A stretch of 64,000 nucleotides of DNA from Cordylochernes scorpioides (GCA_030710605.1 CP092874.1:20995880-21059879), one strand, 5' to 3'. Counted from the stretch's first letter, positions 52,281 to 61,573 are shown. Numbers and translations: made by a program. The notes: generated by a model from the letters alone, not told the origin.

Positions 52281-53978
52281 GTTTTTTGACGTGACAACGT
52301 CTTAAATTAGGTTGCGGCTGGGAGTCACTTATGAAAAAGTGTAACGCCCGGTAACGTTACGATGAGTCACCGAACGAGAGTGCTGCGCGCGCAGCTGCGC
52401 GCGCAGCGCTAGAGAATTAGGCGCATTGAATCGGCGCATGCTTGTCTCTGTCTTTGTCTTTCTCGAACGTTCTTGGCGTTGGAAAAACAAGAAAGCGTCA
52501 TAATACAAGTTCACACGTGTGGTTAAAGTATCGTCAGCTGTGTCTGTAGTGAAAATGTGGAGTGCTTAGATTCGTCATTTAAAACAACTACAACAATAAA
52601 GGTAAATAATTGTACACTGATATTTCATTATCGTAAACTATGATTGATTGATTAATTGTTAGATTGACACAAAAGTTGAGAAACTGAGTTTATAGGTTAT
52701 GTCATACTATTGATAAATGTTGATAGTGTTAAGTAAATTATTAGTTTAAAATTAATTAATTAATTAATTATTATTTTACAAATTTTAAATAGTTTCAAAT
52801 TTATTTAGCAAAAATTTGAACCTTCGATCTGAATAAGTGTTTTGATTTTCAAATTGATTCTTTAAAATTAAAAATTCATCCATTCAATTTCAAATGTTCA
52901 ACAGGAATCACCACTCTCAAAACAATGGAAACGGTGCCTTCAACTTCCAGTACTTCAATGGAGACGGAGGATATCGTGCCGTCAACGTCTGCAGTACCTT
53001 TCGTTGTTCCACACACCACCTCTACCGCCAGAACGAATGCTCAGCGACAACGTGAGTACAGACTACGAAAAGCATTGACCAGAACTCCTGAACAAGTAAG
53101 AGCCTTTGCAAAAGCGGCTGCGGAGAGGCAACGCAGGTTCAAGCTACGTAAATCTGCTAACATAGCCCTCACCAGCGGTACGTCAGAGTCACCTGCTTCA
53201 ACGTCTTGTTCTGTGGTGGAGAGAACAAGCGTTCCTGTCGTGGCGGAGAGAACGAGCGTTCCCCTAACTAACGCTCAACGGCAACGTGCATTCCGACAAC
53301 GTAGAGCAGCATCTTCTCGGACTGATGTACAACCGACTACTTCTTCAAGCCAAACAGCAATACAACTGGAACAATCCACCTGGTATACCAAATGGTCATC
53401 GTCAATACGGAGATTTCAATCTACTTTCCTGGACAACGATTTTGGCCATGCTTGCTCGGTTTGTGACAGATTGTGGTTCAAGAATGACCTTAAAACCATC
53501 ACTGCACTACAACTGAAGGTAATCTCGGATTGGTACGTTAAGGAAAATCGGCAGCTACGCAAGGAGGATTATACAAAGTCTAGCAACACCTGTAGACAAT
53601 CACTGAATAAGCGTAAGCTTCCTACTCTCGCAAAGGTCAACGGCTTCTCATATCCTGACATACCTCCAGGTCTACCGCCTCTGGATCCTATCAGTGAACG
53701 TTTGGTCTCACCGCGCCTTCCATTTATGCAAGTCCTATCATCGTCCTATCCTCAACAAAATCACTCAAATAGGAATTAGTTAAGTTTAAGTTTACATGTA
53801 CAATGTTTTAGTAAACAAAATATATTTCTATAGTTAAAATTTGTGCAATTCTTATTTTCATTCAATTCCTTGTTCCTATTGTGCAATTTAATTATATTCA
53901 TATCAATAAATATTCTACCGTTGTCATGTAAAATCTTCGCCCGTAAAACCGACTTTACAGGCAACCATTGTTTTTTTT
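52281..53978 (+). mobile_element. Helentron-type Helitron derivative, copy 2
   Basis: 5' end GTTTTTTGACGTGACAACGT at 52281; 3' end CAGGCAACCATTG plus T run at about 53970-53980. Inverted ACGTGACAACG at 52289-52299 and CGTTGTCATGT at 53919-53929 give the same asymmetric arrangement as copy 1. Insertion is into a T tract. It keeps the N-terminal part of the gene and the extreme 3' end. Confidence 0.8.
52925..53779 (+). CDS. Helentron Rep/helicase N-terminal fragment, 284 aa
   Basis: The start is a low-complexity Ser/Thr-rich region with basic NAQRQREYRLRK-type repeats (residues about 39-50 and 119-130). A zinc-binding region follows: HACSVCDRLWFKNDL (about 181-195), NTCRQSLNKRKLPTLAKVNG and PDIPPGLPPL, ending SERLVSPRLPFMQVL. 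This is the domain that precedes the Rep (HUH) and helicase domains in Helitron proteins of arthropods. After MQVL a deletion joins it, out of frame, to the last 50 bp of the element's coding end, giving a meaningless tail (SSSYPQQNHSNRN). Rep, helicase and endonuclease are missing, so it cannot move the element. ATG 52925 is the first in frame. Confidence 0.85.
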   Translation: METVPSTSSTSMETEDIVPSTSAVPFVVPHTTSTARTNAQRQREYRLRKALTRTPEQVRAFAKAAAERQRRFKLRKSANIALTSGTSESPASTSCSVVERTSVPVVAERTSVPLTNAQRQRAFRQRRAASSRTDVQPTTSSSQTAIQLEQSTWYTKWSSSIRRFQSTFLDNDFGHACSVCDRLWFKNDLKTITALQLKVISDWYVKENRQLRKEDYTKSSNTCRQSLNKRKLPTLAKVNGFSYPDIPPGLPPLDPISERLVSPRLPFMQVLSSSYPQQNHSNRN

Positions 53979-54192
53979 TTTGTTTTTATCGCACTATACT
54001 AAATGCTACTGTGATTGAACACATGCGCTGTGTACACATCTCACGAGGAATCCCGAGCTTATGTGCACACGCACACTGTGTCTGTATTTCTAATTTTTCA
54101 AATTTTTCAATTTTCGATTTACACGTTTTTCTCAGGAACGTATCTACCGTGTAAATCGGGGGATAGGTGTATAATACAACTCTCTACAAATA

Positions 54193-54366
54193 CAGTTAAA
54201 CCTGTCTATAGTGCCCCCTCTAAATAGCGCCTTCCTCTCTATAGCACTCTTTTAAATACGTAGTACGGTGCGATTTACATTAAAAGTGACCTGTCTATAA
54301 CACCCCCTCTCTATAGTACCCTGTTTTGGTGAGTCCCGAAGGGGGCGCTATAGACAGGTTTAACTG
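54193..54366. mobile_element. pogo/Tigger-like MITE, copy 1
   Basis: CAGTTAAACCTGTCTATAGT at the left and CTATAGACAGGTTTAACTG at the right, flanked by TA on both sides; 174 bp. TIR style and TA target fit the pogo branch of Tc1/mariner. Confidence 0.85.
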
Positions 54367-54952
54367 TATATATTTTTTTAGAGAATAAAAATAAATTAGT
54401 TAAAGATAAAAACAAAAGTTTTATAGATTTAAAACAAATAAATTCGACAACATTAAAAGAGTTTGCAAAACGAAAATTAAAATTATACCGCGAATGTTTC
54501 TTTTAAAAATCGAAATTTATTTTCAAAGAGAAATAGCGACATTTCTAACTTTGAGGATGAGGTATGGAAAGGTGAAACATGAAGAGTAATGGAGAAAAAA
54601 GAGTTTAAAGATAGGTAGGTCATCTTTTGATGAGGAAAACCTTGGCCGCATTTCTGGTTCTGGTTTCTACCGAATGTTCTAACTGGCCATAAAATGGAAC
54701 TAGTTTAGTGGAATTCCATTAAATCCTAGAAATCTTTCTAGAGATGGTCTAGTTTTATTATATAGTTAGAATCCACACATAAAACACGATAGACACTGAA
54801 TCTAGTTAAGTAAACTGTATATGTGATATTTCTGTAATAGTCATTGCTACTATGTAGGAGAAATATCATGTTGTCGAATTTATTTGTTTTAAATCTAAAA
54901 AACTTTTGTTTTTATCCTCTAACTAATTTATTTATATTCTCTAAAATATATA

Positions 54953-55130
54953 CAGTTAAACCTGTCTATAGCGCCCCCTCTTGGGACTCACCAAAATAGG
55001 GTGATATAGAGAGGGGGGTGCTATAGACAGGTCACTTTTAATGTAAATCGCATCGTACTATGTATTTAAAATCGGGCGCTATAAAGAGGAAGGTGCTATT
55101 TAGAGGGGGCACTATAGACAGGCTTAACTG
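54953..55130. mobile_element. pogo/Tigger-like MITE, copy 2
   Basis: 178 bp, same TIRs with TA flanks, in inverse orientation to copy 1. Flanks also match, so the pair arose by inverted duplication, not two insertions. Confidence 0.85.
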
Positions 55131-55271
55131 TATTTGTAGAGAGTTGTATTAATTCATGATTTAAGTTAAATTGGGAGAAAGGTAATTTAAAATTAGAAAG
55201 TTTTCACAATAGGGGAGTTTCTTTCTTTATTATTTTTTTATTTATTAAAAATGTTCTCTCTCTCTCTCCAG

Positions 55272-55343
55272 CTTTAAAACGGCAATCAGTCATCGACAGA
55301 CTTATAGAAAAACATGGACCACGTCTAACTCTAGGAGTGTTTT
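55272..55343 (+). CDS. Candidate 72-bp internal exon of an unknown gene
   Basis: A strong acceptor (TTCTCTCTCTCTCTCCAG, ending 55271) and a consensus donor (GTAAGT from 55344) bound exactly 72 bp. Read in phase with two leading bases, it gives LKRQSVIDRLIEKHGPRLTL then GVF with no stop; the first phase has an immediate stop. The sequence is not in any repeat in this window. I do not recognise the protein. Confidence 0.5.
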
Positions 55344-55425
55344 GTAAGTCTACGTGGAAATCTTGGATATATACAACCTAAATTTCAGGTGAATTAGTCC
55401 TAAGACTGGTATACCATCTCAATCA

Positions 55426-55804
55426 CACACACACAAAAGCCTTTATTAAGACACACAGGTCTTACAGAGGATTCTCCTTGGGGTTACAAGACGGAGAAAC
55501 CTATGAAAGTGGGAAATATACAAAGGGGTAAAAATGGAGAAAGATTATATACATATGGTAAATATATACAGATTATTATTTGAATAATCCTATGGAAAAT
55601 AAGAAAAAAAATTGGAAATATGGATGGGAGAAGTGGAGAGCGAAAAGAGGAAAGAAAACAGGTATTTACATATGGAACATACATATAATGGAACAAGTCA
55701 ATTTAAGCTCTTCTGCTCACACAGCACAGGTGGACCATGGCTTTTTCAAGAAATCTTTAAGAGATTTTCCAGGAAAATCCGAGTGTTCAGGGTTGTAAGG
55801 TAAA
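55426..55804 (-). mobile_element. LINE 3'-end insertion with 16-bp target duplication
   Basis: The sequence matches the 3' UTR of the LINE at 31.34-31.74 kb (CCTTTATTAAGACACACAGG through CAGGGTTGTAAGG). TATACCATCTCAATCA flanks it at 55410-55425 and 55805-55820. It is a separate, severely 5'-truncated insertion. Confidence 0.92.
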
Positions 55805-55820
55805 TATACCATCTCAATCA

Positions 55821-55974
55821 AGACTCCACCAAGATGATCGTTCCATAGCCATAGTCTGGTGGTTCTTGGTTTCTTTCTTCACTTAGTCCACACTAATGTA
55901 GTATGTCCACTTGATCTTGTATCTTGAAAATAATTTAGGCCAAATATCTTTAATTCTAACTACAATCTACTATC
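55821..55974. other. Dispersed sequence shared with 29.4 kb
   Basis: CCATAGCCATAGTCTGGTGG and TTCTTCACTTAGTCCAC resemble 29445-29510. Nature unknown. Confidence 0.4.
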
Positions 55975-56270
55975 TTAAAGATAGAGGCTGCCTGGCCGGC
56001 ATTCATAATTCTAGAAATATAAAGATAATTCGGCCAGTAAATATTTTTATTACCTTGACGTTTCGACAAAAATCTTTTGTCCTCGTCAGGAGCAAACAAA
56101 AATTAAAACATTTGGCAAGGCGTTAAAAATTATTCTACTATTAAATAGTTTTTAAAGCCTTGCCAAATGTTTTAATTTTTGTTTGCTCCTGACCAGGACA
56201 AAAGTTTTTTGTCGAAACGTCGAGGTAATAAAAAAGATTTACTTGCCGAAGTATCTTTATTTTAAAAAAA
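55975..56270. mobile_element. Family E foldback
   Basis: TGCCTGGCCGGCATTCATAA left. Central inverse arms TTTTGTTTGCTCCTGA with AAAACATTTGGCAAGGCGTT meet near 56130-56145. Each arm carries GACAAAA/TTTTGTC hairpins next to GAAACGTC and CTGACGA (56091-56097 region, minus), in hammerhead order but without a pairing stem I. Confidence 0.6.
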
Positions 56271-56389
56271 TACAATCTACTATCTTTATAACGGCCCTCT
56301 TTCCTAGTGATTAGACGGTTTGTCTGTTAAAAGGTATGTCCTTTATTAAATATGGATTTTGTTCAATGTTTTTTTTTTTTTTGCTTATC
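56271..56389. other. No feature recognised
   Basis: AT-rich with no gene seen. Confidence 0.4.
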
Positions 56390-56690
56390 CCTAGTACACG
56401 TGGTACAGGTCATGATTAATCATGGTGGGTAGTTAGCGACTGCTTTTTACTGTAAGCGCACCACATGTCTACACATGTGAAAAGCAGTTCGACTTTGCAC
56501 TTACAAATGCCAGAGACCCGTTTGGTTACTTGCACTCGCTGGTGGGGTTGGACTTTTGCAAGAATCGGGGGCCATTGGAGCATTTTTTTTTAAATAGAAA
56601 AAAGTGTCCAATTCGGGAATCGAACCCGGGTCCTAGTGGTCGAAAACCAAACGGTTTAACCAGCCTTCCACCGACCCCCCTTGTTCAATG
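56390..56690 (-). mobile_element. tRNA-derived SINE-like unit, copy 2
   Basis: Same order as 30100-30400: 78-bp family segment (CATGGTGGGTAGTTAGCGAC), body with CAGTTCGACTTTGCACTTAC, T/A spacers and a tRNA-like head at about 56606-56680 on the minus strand (T-arm GGGTTCGATTCCC; A-box-like GGAAGGCTGGTTAAACC). Confidence 0.65.
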
Positions 56691-56799
56691 TAACTTTGAA
56701 CGGATTAAAAGAGGCACCTCTTCTTTTACTTGTTAATATGCATTAGCACGATGGCACTGTACATCACCCTAGTAAAATATTTTACTAATGATGATAAAT

Positions 56800-56905
56800 A
56801 ATAAGCCACAACACCAGTTTTAACAAATACAGACAAAAGCCAACAACCAGTATACCAAGGTTTCAGGCTATGTCCCTCATCAGTACAGGGACGGCTTCCG
56901 TTACA
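56800..56905 (-). mobile_element. Family C element with partly decayed hammerhead
   Basis: On the minus strand (56847-56888): CCTGTA, CTGATGA, GGGA with GCCT (two good pairs), GAAA, CCTTGG, TA, TACTGG. Core boxes are intact and five of six stem I pairs form. Cleavage after GTA is chemically allowed. Stem II weakness makes activity doubtful. Confidence 0.6.
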
Positions 56906-57789
56906 TAACATTCTACGATAAGGGTTATGAAATCAGTCTAATTTACTAATATATAGCAGTCGCCAAGTTCTACCCACCATGATTATCATGGCCACATATA
57001 CTAGGGATAATTTAAAGAAGAAAAAAAAAAACAATATATTTATATTGTACGTTATATCGTAATGGTATTATAAAGGATGGCTGTTATAAAAATAATAGAC
57101 TGTAAGGAGAAAGGAGAAAAAAGATATCAACATGGAAAATTGCCAAATTGAAGCAACTTCCATTTGCAACAATCAAAATAAAACGAGGACCATCTAGCAA
57201 TTAATTAAGCAACTAATCGTTTAATTCTATCTAGCAGCAGATAAATTACAATCAATATAAAATGGCGGGAAATAAAATAAAACCAAACGACTCTATGTTT
57301 ATCGTCTGCTACGGCGGCGTTACTCTGTGATGGTAATTTCTCTAGCGATAAAATACAATTTGACCCAAAGACAACCATGTAGACAAAATAGTACATCTTG
57401 ACCTCTATTTGTTTAGTGTAGTTTTCCTTCTTTTACTGTTCACGCATCGTCTGCTTTTAAATAAAAACGTTTTTTTCCCGATTGGTTAACCAGCGTATGA
57501 CTAAACTTATTTACATACTATTTGGTCTTTATGCTAATATGTTAATTATTAAATATATATGTTGTAAAAAAGAATGAGATTTTTGTTGATTTTTGAATAT
57601 TAGAGTTATATAGAATTATTACTTGATGCTGATTATTTTGAGAATAGAGAATATTGTTGAGCATTTACTTGAACTTAGTATCCATGAGTTTTATTACGCT
57701 ATTGTTTTGCAGTCGTGGTAACAGAATAATATTAATGAAAATAGTTATAAAAATAGCTTTAATTGAGCTAAAGGAATATATAAAAAAAA
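56906..57789. other. Mostly unique AT-rich DNA, no gene
   Basis: 56955-57010 is an inverted 78-bp family end. 57205-57396 opens a minus frame (SLEKLPSQSNAAVADDKHR in part) without supporting signals. Confidence 0.3.
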
Positions 57790-57990
57790 ACATAATTTGA
57801 TAAAAGTACTGCCTGGCTTAAAACGTAAGAATCTAAAAAATGAAAAACTTATTTACATAATGTACAAAAGATTTGAGCCGGCCATCGGGAAACAACAACA
57901 ATGAGTTTTTATAGGGGAAGCGTTTAACAGAGTATTTGAATCTATAAAATATGATTTTAAATGAAATAGTATTTTAATATAACATATATA
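57790..57990. repeat. Solo end of family J
   Basis: ATTTGATAAAAGTACTGCCT, CGGGAAACAACAACAATGAG and TTTAACAGAGTATTTGAATC match the right terminus of the 45.0-47.9 kb foldback with divergence; the CCTCTGGCGGTCG part is deleted. Confidence 0.6.
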
Positions 57991-58334
57991 TATAATTTTA
58001 TTATATATTTTTTTCTGTTGATATATATTATGCTAAGAGATTCTTATGGTTAAGTCTTTTGACGCAATACACGAGTTTGAGGCGTAAAAAAAGTGTATAT
58101 TGACAAAGAAGATTCACATCTTTTTATGCTCACATTTTTCTAATAAACCAATCACAGTTTTCCTACTAGAATAGAACGCCCATATAGCATTCTTCCTAAA
58201 ATAGCCATGCCATATAAACGCCTACACTTATATTTGCATATTTACCTCATTTTTGACTTGCAGCAACAACCATACGATATTTGCTAAGAACAGATACAAC
58301 TATGAAAGCGATAAAAAACACAAACAAATAAGAA
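57991..58334. other. No gene recognised
   Basis: AT-rich with no gene seen. Confidence 0.4.
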
Positions 58335-58460
58335 AAAAAAAAGGCATCTCCTGATCTTGCAATTAAAGGTTGATGATGGCTTGTGCCATCTATCGGAATA
58401 AATATTTGGCGTAAGCCATCATCAACCTTTAGTTGCAAGATCAAGAAATGCCTTTTTTCT
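58335..58460. repeat. Family A foldback lacking its ribozyme
   Basis: AAAGGCATCTCCTGATCTTG and its inverse (CAAGATCAAGAAATGCCTTT) meet directly, with GATGGCTTGTGCCATCTATC between. The hammerhead-containing loop has been deleted. Confidence 0.7.
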
Positions 58461-58599
58461 CTCTTAATTTGTTCACCTAATTCCAGTACAATTTAACTGT
58501 TTTACCATTTTTCACAAACAACAAAGCCAACTAAAAGTAAATAATTACTTTAAATAGGACTCATACCACAACAACCACTTAACAATGCCACACACACTA
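58461..58599. other. No feature recognised
   Basis: AT-rich with no gene seen. Confidence 0.4.
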
Positions 58600-58910
58600 G
58601 CAACCATTGTAAAATGACTTTCGAGAATTATCCCGCATGTGTTTCTTTTCAACGAAAAATCAAAATTTATTCCAAGAAGAAATAACGATTATTTCTAACC
58701 TTAGGGATGAGGTATGAAAGGATGAATTGTGAAGAGTAATGATAAACGGAAAAATAAAAGTGGAAAGGGATGGGAATCGAACTCACAGTGTCCCGCTTAC
58801 CGGGCAGATGCCATGTCCACTAGGCTACCCTGGACATATTTTTCCGTTCGTAAATAATACATAAAGTAATTTATTATACAATATAATGCGGCTTATGATT
58901 GTAAAACGAA
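58600..58910. repeat. Family G element with tRNA-like core
   Basis: Left arm as in the 41.2 kb copy (GTTTCTTTTCAACGAAAAAT, GTGAAGAGTAATGATAAACG). The right arm is mostly lost. A tRNA-like core at 58760-58836 (minus) has A box GGTAGCCTAGTGGACATGGC and T-arm GAGTTCGATTCCC, followed by a T-rich stretch. Its anticodon arm is unclear and the acceptor mismatched. Confidence 0.6.
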
Positions 58911-59128
58911 CTAACAACCATAATGGCCGCCTAACCATTACTACATCAATTCCATCAATAGCCACCTTACCCCATATTCATACTACACCAACCATCTCAC
59001 CATGTGCATACATTACTCTGATAGTTTATTATCCTATAATAAGACTCATATCGTATTAACTCCGTACTATAGCTACTTCACATAGCATACTACCGTATAT
59101 TATCAGGAGAGATATCACGTTCGCGGTT
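58911..59128. other. No feature recognised
   Basis: Unique-looking DNA without a gene. Confidence 0.35.
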
Positions 59129-59321
59129 CTATACCGCGATTATAGGAATTATCTCCTCGAGCGATTCCCTCCTGAAAACAAGATAATTCTCTCCAAATTC
59201 CTCAACATTGTCATTGAGCATGTTGGAGGCAAGAACTCTGTCATTGACAAGGGTCTGTCCAAACTCAAGACAGCTTGTAGCTCCTGATAGGATCCAGATG
59301 TCTCTTTGCAGAAGGCTTTGT
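59129..59321 (-). CDS. Coding-like frame of an unknown gene, no start codon
   Basis: After an acceptor TATTTACAACAG (ending 59322 on minus), one phase is open for 63 codons: QSLLQRDIWILSGATSCLEF then GQTLVNDRVLASNMLND, and EEFGENYLVFRRESLEE before TAG at 59129-59131. The composition is that of a globular protein, quite unlike nearby AT-driven frames. The 3' boundary is not clear; an internal TTTTCAG could be a second acceptor. No Met start and no recognised domain. It may be an exon of a host gene or a transposon remnant. Confidence 0.45.
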
Positions 59322-59402
59322 CTGTTGTAAATATATTTCTTTATTTTAGCTCTAATTGTAAACTCTCATTTTGCTGTTGACTAGATGTCAATAAACTATT
59401 TT
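59322..59402. other. Short AT-rich flank
   Basis: Nothing recognised. Confidence 0.3.
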
Positions 59403-59775
59403 TAACACAAAGTAATAACGCGCCATCTATACATATAAAATGAAAGGATTTAAAATCACGAATGTTTCTTTTATACATAAAACCAACTTCTACTGTCCTT
59501 ACTGCGATGAAAAATATATTGGGAGGGCTTGGCTCATCGGTCGTGAACCCTCCCAGCGGTTTCACCAATTTAATCTACCAGACCGCTTCTCAGAGCTCTA
59601 ATACTGTATTGGACGATTCTGCTTATATACGCAGCACTGAAGGATGGAATCTCAGAAATGGTTTTCAAGAAAACTATGGACATAAGCTTATAGGGCAGTA
59701 GAATTACATTCAAAGTTTGTTACAGTAGAAGTTTGTATTATGTATAAAAGAAAAATTCGTGCTTTTAAATCCTTT
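59403..59775. repeat. Family F repeat, copy
   Basis: AAAGTAATAACGCGCCATCT left, GGAGGGCTTGGCTCATCGG, GCAGCACTGAAGGATGGAAT, and an inverted end TTTGTATTATGTATAAAAGA to TTTAAATCCTTTCG at the right. Confidence 0.7.
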
Positions 59776-59939
59776 CGAACTATTTTTAATTGTCAAATGT
59801 CACTACCGCATACTAAACATTACACGAAAACGTATAGCATAGAGATGAGTTAACTTGTCAAACCTATTTGTTTCACACAAGACACCCCTCACTCTAGTCA
59901 CCAGAACTATATATCATAACTATATAATACACTGCGGCC
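59776..59939. other. No feature recognised
   Basis: AT-rich with no gene seen. Confidence 0.35.
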
Positions 59940-60305
59940 TGTGATTGAAAAACGACACTTGAAGTTACACCGCATGAGTTTCTTTTCAAGGAAAAATCAA
60001 AATTTTATTTTAAGGTGAAATATTGACTATTTCTAACCTTTTTGGATGAGGTATGAAAGGGTGAATTATGAAGAGTAATGATGAACGGAAATATAAAAGT
60101 GTTCATAATTCACCCTTTCATACCTCATCCAAAAAGGTTAGAAATAGTCAATGAAAAGTAATGATGAACGGAAATATAAAAGTGTTCATAATTCACCCTT
60201 TCATACCTCATCCAAAAAGGTTAGAAATAGTCAATATTTCACCTTGAAATAAAATTTTAATTTTTCATTGAAAAGAAAATCATGCGGTGTAACTTCAAGT
60301 GTTGT
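59940..60305. repeat. Family G foldback with internal reduplication
   Basis: Arms TCAAGGAAAAATCAAAATTT and inverse. The inner block GTGTTCATAATTCACCCTTT through TTAGAAATAGTCAAT occurs twice (about 60105-60152 and 60182-60232), so the palindrome has been partly copied again. No tRNA-like core is left. Confidence 0.75.
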
Positions 60306-60689
60306 TTTGATATCATTACTATATTGCGATCAAATATTTAAAAAAAGCTTCTTTTTTTTAATCGTGTAGGTAAAATATTTTATTGGACTTCAGATTATTG
60401 GATTTCTAGCGAACATCAATCAATAAATGGCAGAGGCGATTGAAGTCTATCAGCTTTCATGTTGACATTTTCTTTCGTAAAAAGGAACCTCTTGTGTAGA
60501 ACATGTTTATTCCGCTAGCTTTCGAATGACATCATTCTTCATCGGTCGTGAAGATAAACTATAACAATATATATATGTTGTACAATGAGAGACAAGTAAT
60601 ATGTAAATTTGTAACTAACATAATGGCAGATATAATTACGAATAATCATAACACCATCACGTCAAAACCATATAGCCAAATAACTACAG
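60306..60689. other. No gene recognised
   Basis: AT-rich. A hairpin TTCGAATGACATCATTCTTC lies near 60521. Confidence 0.4.
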
Positions 60690-61330
60690 CAATATACTCA
60701 TGGGGACAAAACTTAAGGAAGTTGTACTTTTTAGCATGTATACTGGCCCGCAAAATTAAAAGGAACAACTTTTTTTTTTCATTTATCTCAAATTTTATTT
60801 AAAATTTATCTATGAAATTTTATACACAAATTTAGTATTCCATTATTGATTAAAATACCCGAAATCAAAGAAATCTAACACGCATTTTATGCAAATTAGC
60901 CGGTCAAGCAATGATCTTGCAGTCAGTGTATAAATATCTTAGGCTCGGTGACCCATACTAAGAATTAGGGAGTTTATAAGCTACTGTGAAATCAACGCCC
61001 ACTCTTGTGTTAAGGCTGTTTCTAGCTCATGAGTGTTTCTAGGAGGGGGTTGGAGGGATGAGATCCGCCGTCCTAGGTTGTCCCATACATGCTCAATGGG
61101 ATTTAGGTCTGGAGATCAAGCTGGGCAATTCATCCAAGGAATTGCTTGGTTTTGGAGAAAAGTGTCGACCACACCAGCCTTATGTGGACTGGCATTATCA
61201 TCCATTAGAAGAAAGTTTTCTCCTTCAGCGTCTATTTTGAAGAGAGAGGTGGCCTTCCTTTTTATGATCCAATATCCTCCTGGCAAAATTGCCACACACC
61301 AACCACGTCCCAACCACACTTGAACGGTGG
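60690..61330 (-). mobile_element. Tc1-like transposon relic inserted in an M fragment
   Basis: A family M left end (60695-60740) is interrupted at TA (60740-60741) by CTGGCCCGCAAAATTAAAAG, a Tc1-type terminal repeat. The element encodes transposase remains on the minus strand and is truncated near 61330. Confidence 0.75.
60981..61330 (-). pseudogene. Tc1-like transposase C-terminus (DD34E), one nonsense
   Basis: Transposases of this family cut and rejoin DNA with a DDE triad. Visible parts are GGYWIIKRK, then LMDDNASPHKAGVVDTFL with the second catalytic D, and SPDLNPIEHVWDNLGRRI with the catalytic E. Counting from D to E gives 34 intervening residues, the Tc1 spacing. A TGA at about 61116-61118 interrupts the frame where family members usually have an aromatic residue before SPDLNP. 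The frame then continues to TAG 60981-60983. The first D and DNA-binding domain are missing. Confidence 0.88.
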
Positions 61331-61369
61331 GGAAGACTCCCTGGCTGAAAATTTATATTTTTGTAAATA

Positions 61370-61543
61370 CAGTAGAACTTGGATAATTCGAACTTCTTTA
61401 ATTCGAAAACCTCTTTAATTCGAATATTTATCTTGGTCCCTAGAATTTCCTATATAAATAATTTAACATCTTTAATTCGAATTTTTGGATAATTCGAATT
61501 TTTTTTATGGTCCCTTGGGGTTCGAATTATCCAAGTTCGACTG
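61370..61543. mobile_element. pogo-like MITE
   Basis: CAGTAGAACTTGGATAATTC at the left and GAATTATCCAAGTTCGACTG at the right, with TA at 61368-61369 and 61544-61545. 174 bp, containing several TTTAATTCGAA motifs. Confidence 0.88.
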
Positions 61544-61573
61544 TATTAATTCTTATTTAAATTATTATATAAT

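Larger units (their letters stand above)
52213..54170. mobile_element. TIR element split by a Helentron insertion
   Basis: ACACCTATCTCCCGATTTAC at 52213 and its inverse GTAAATCGGGGGATAGGTGT ending 54170 are terminal inverted repeats of about 26 bp with one mismatch. Without the inserted Helentron the element is about 260 bp, a MITE. Superfamily not assigned. Confidence 0.75.
54165..55152. repeat. Large inverted repeat with a MITE in each arm
   Basis: Arms about 54165-54452 and 54868-55152 are inverse copies, including flanking AATACAACTCTCTACAAATA outside and ACAAATAAATTCGACAACAT inside. The spacer of about 415 bp holds part of a family G repeat (GAAATTTATTTTCAAAGAG). Confidence 0.85.
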
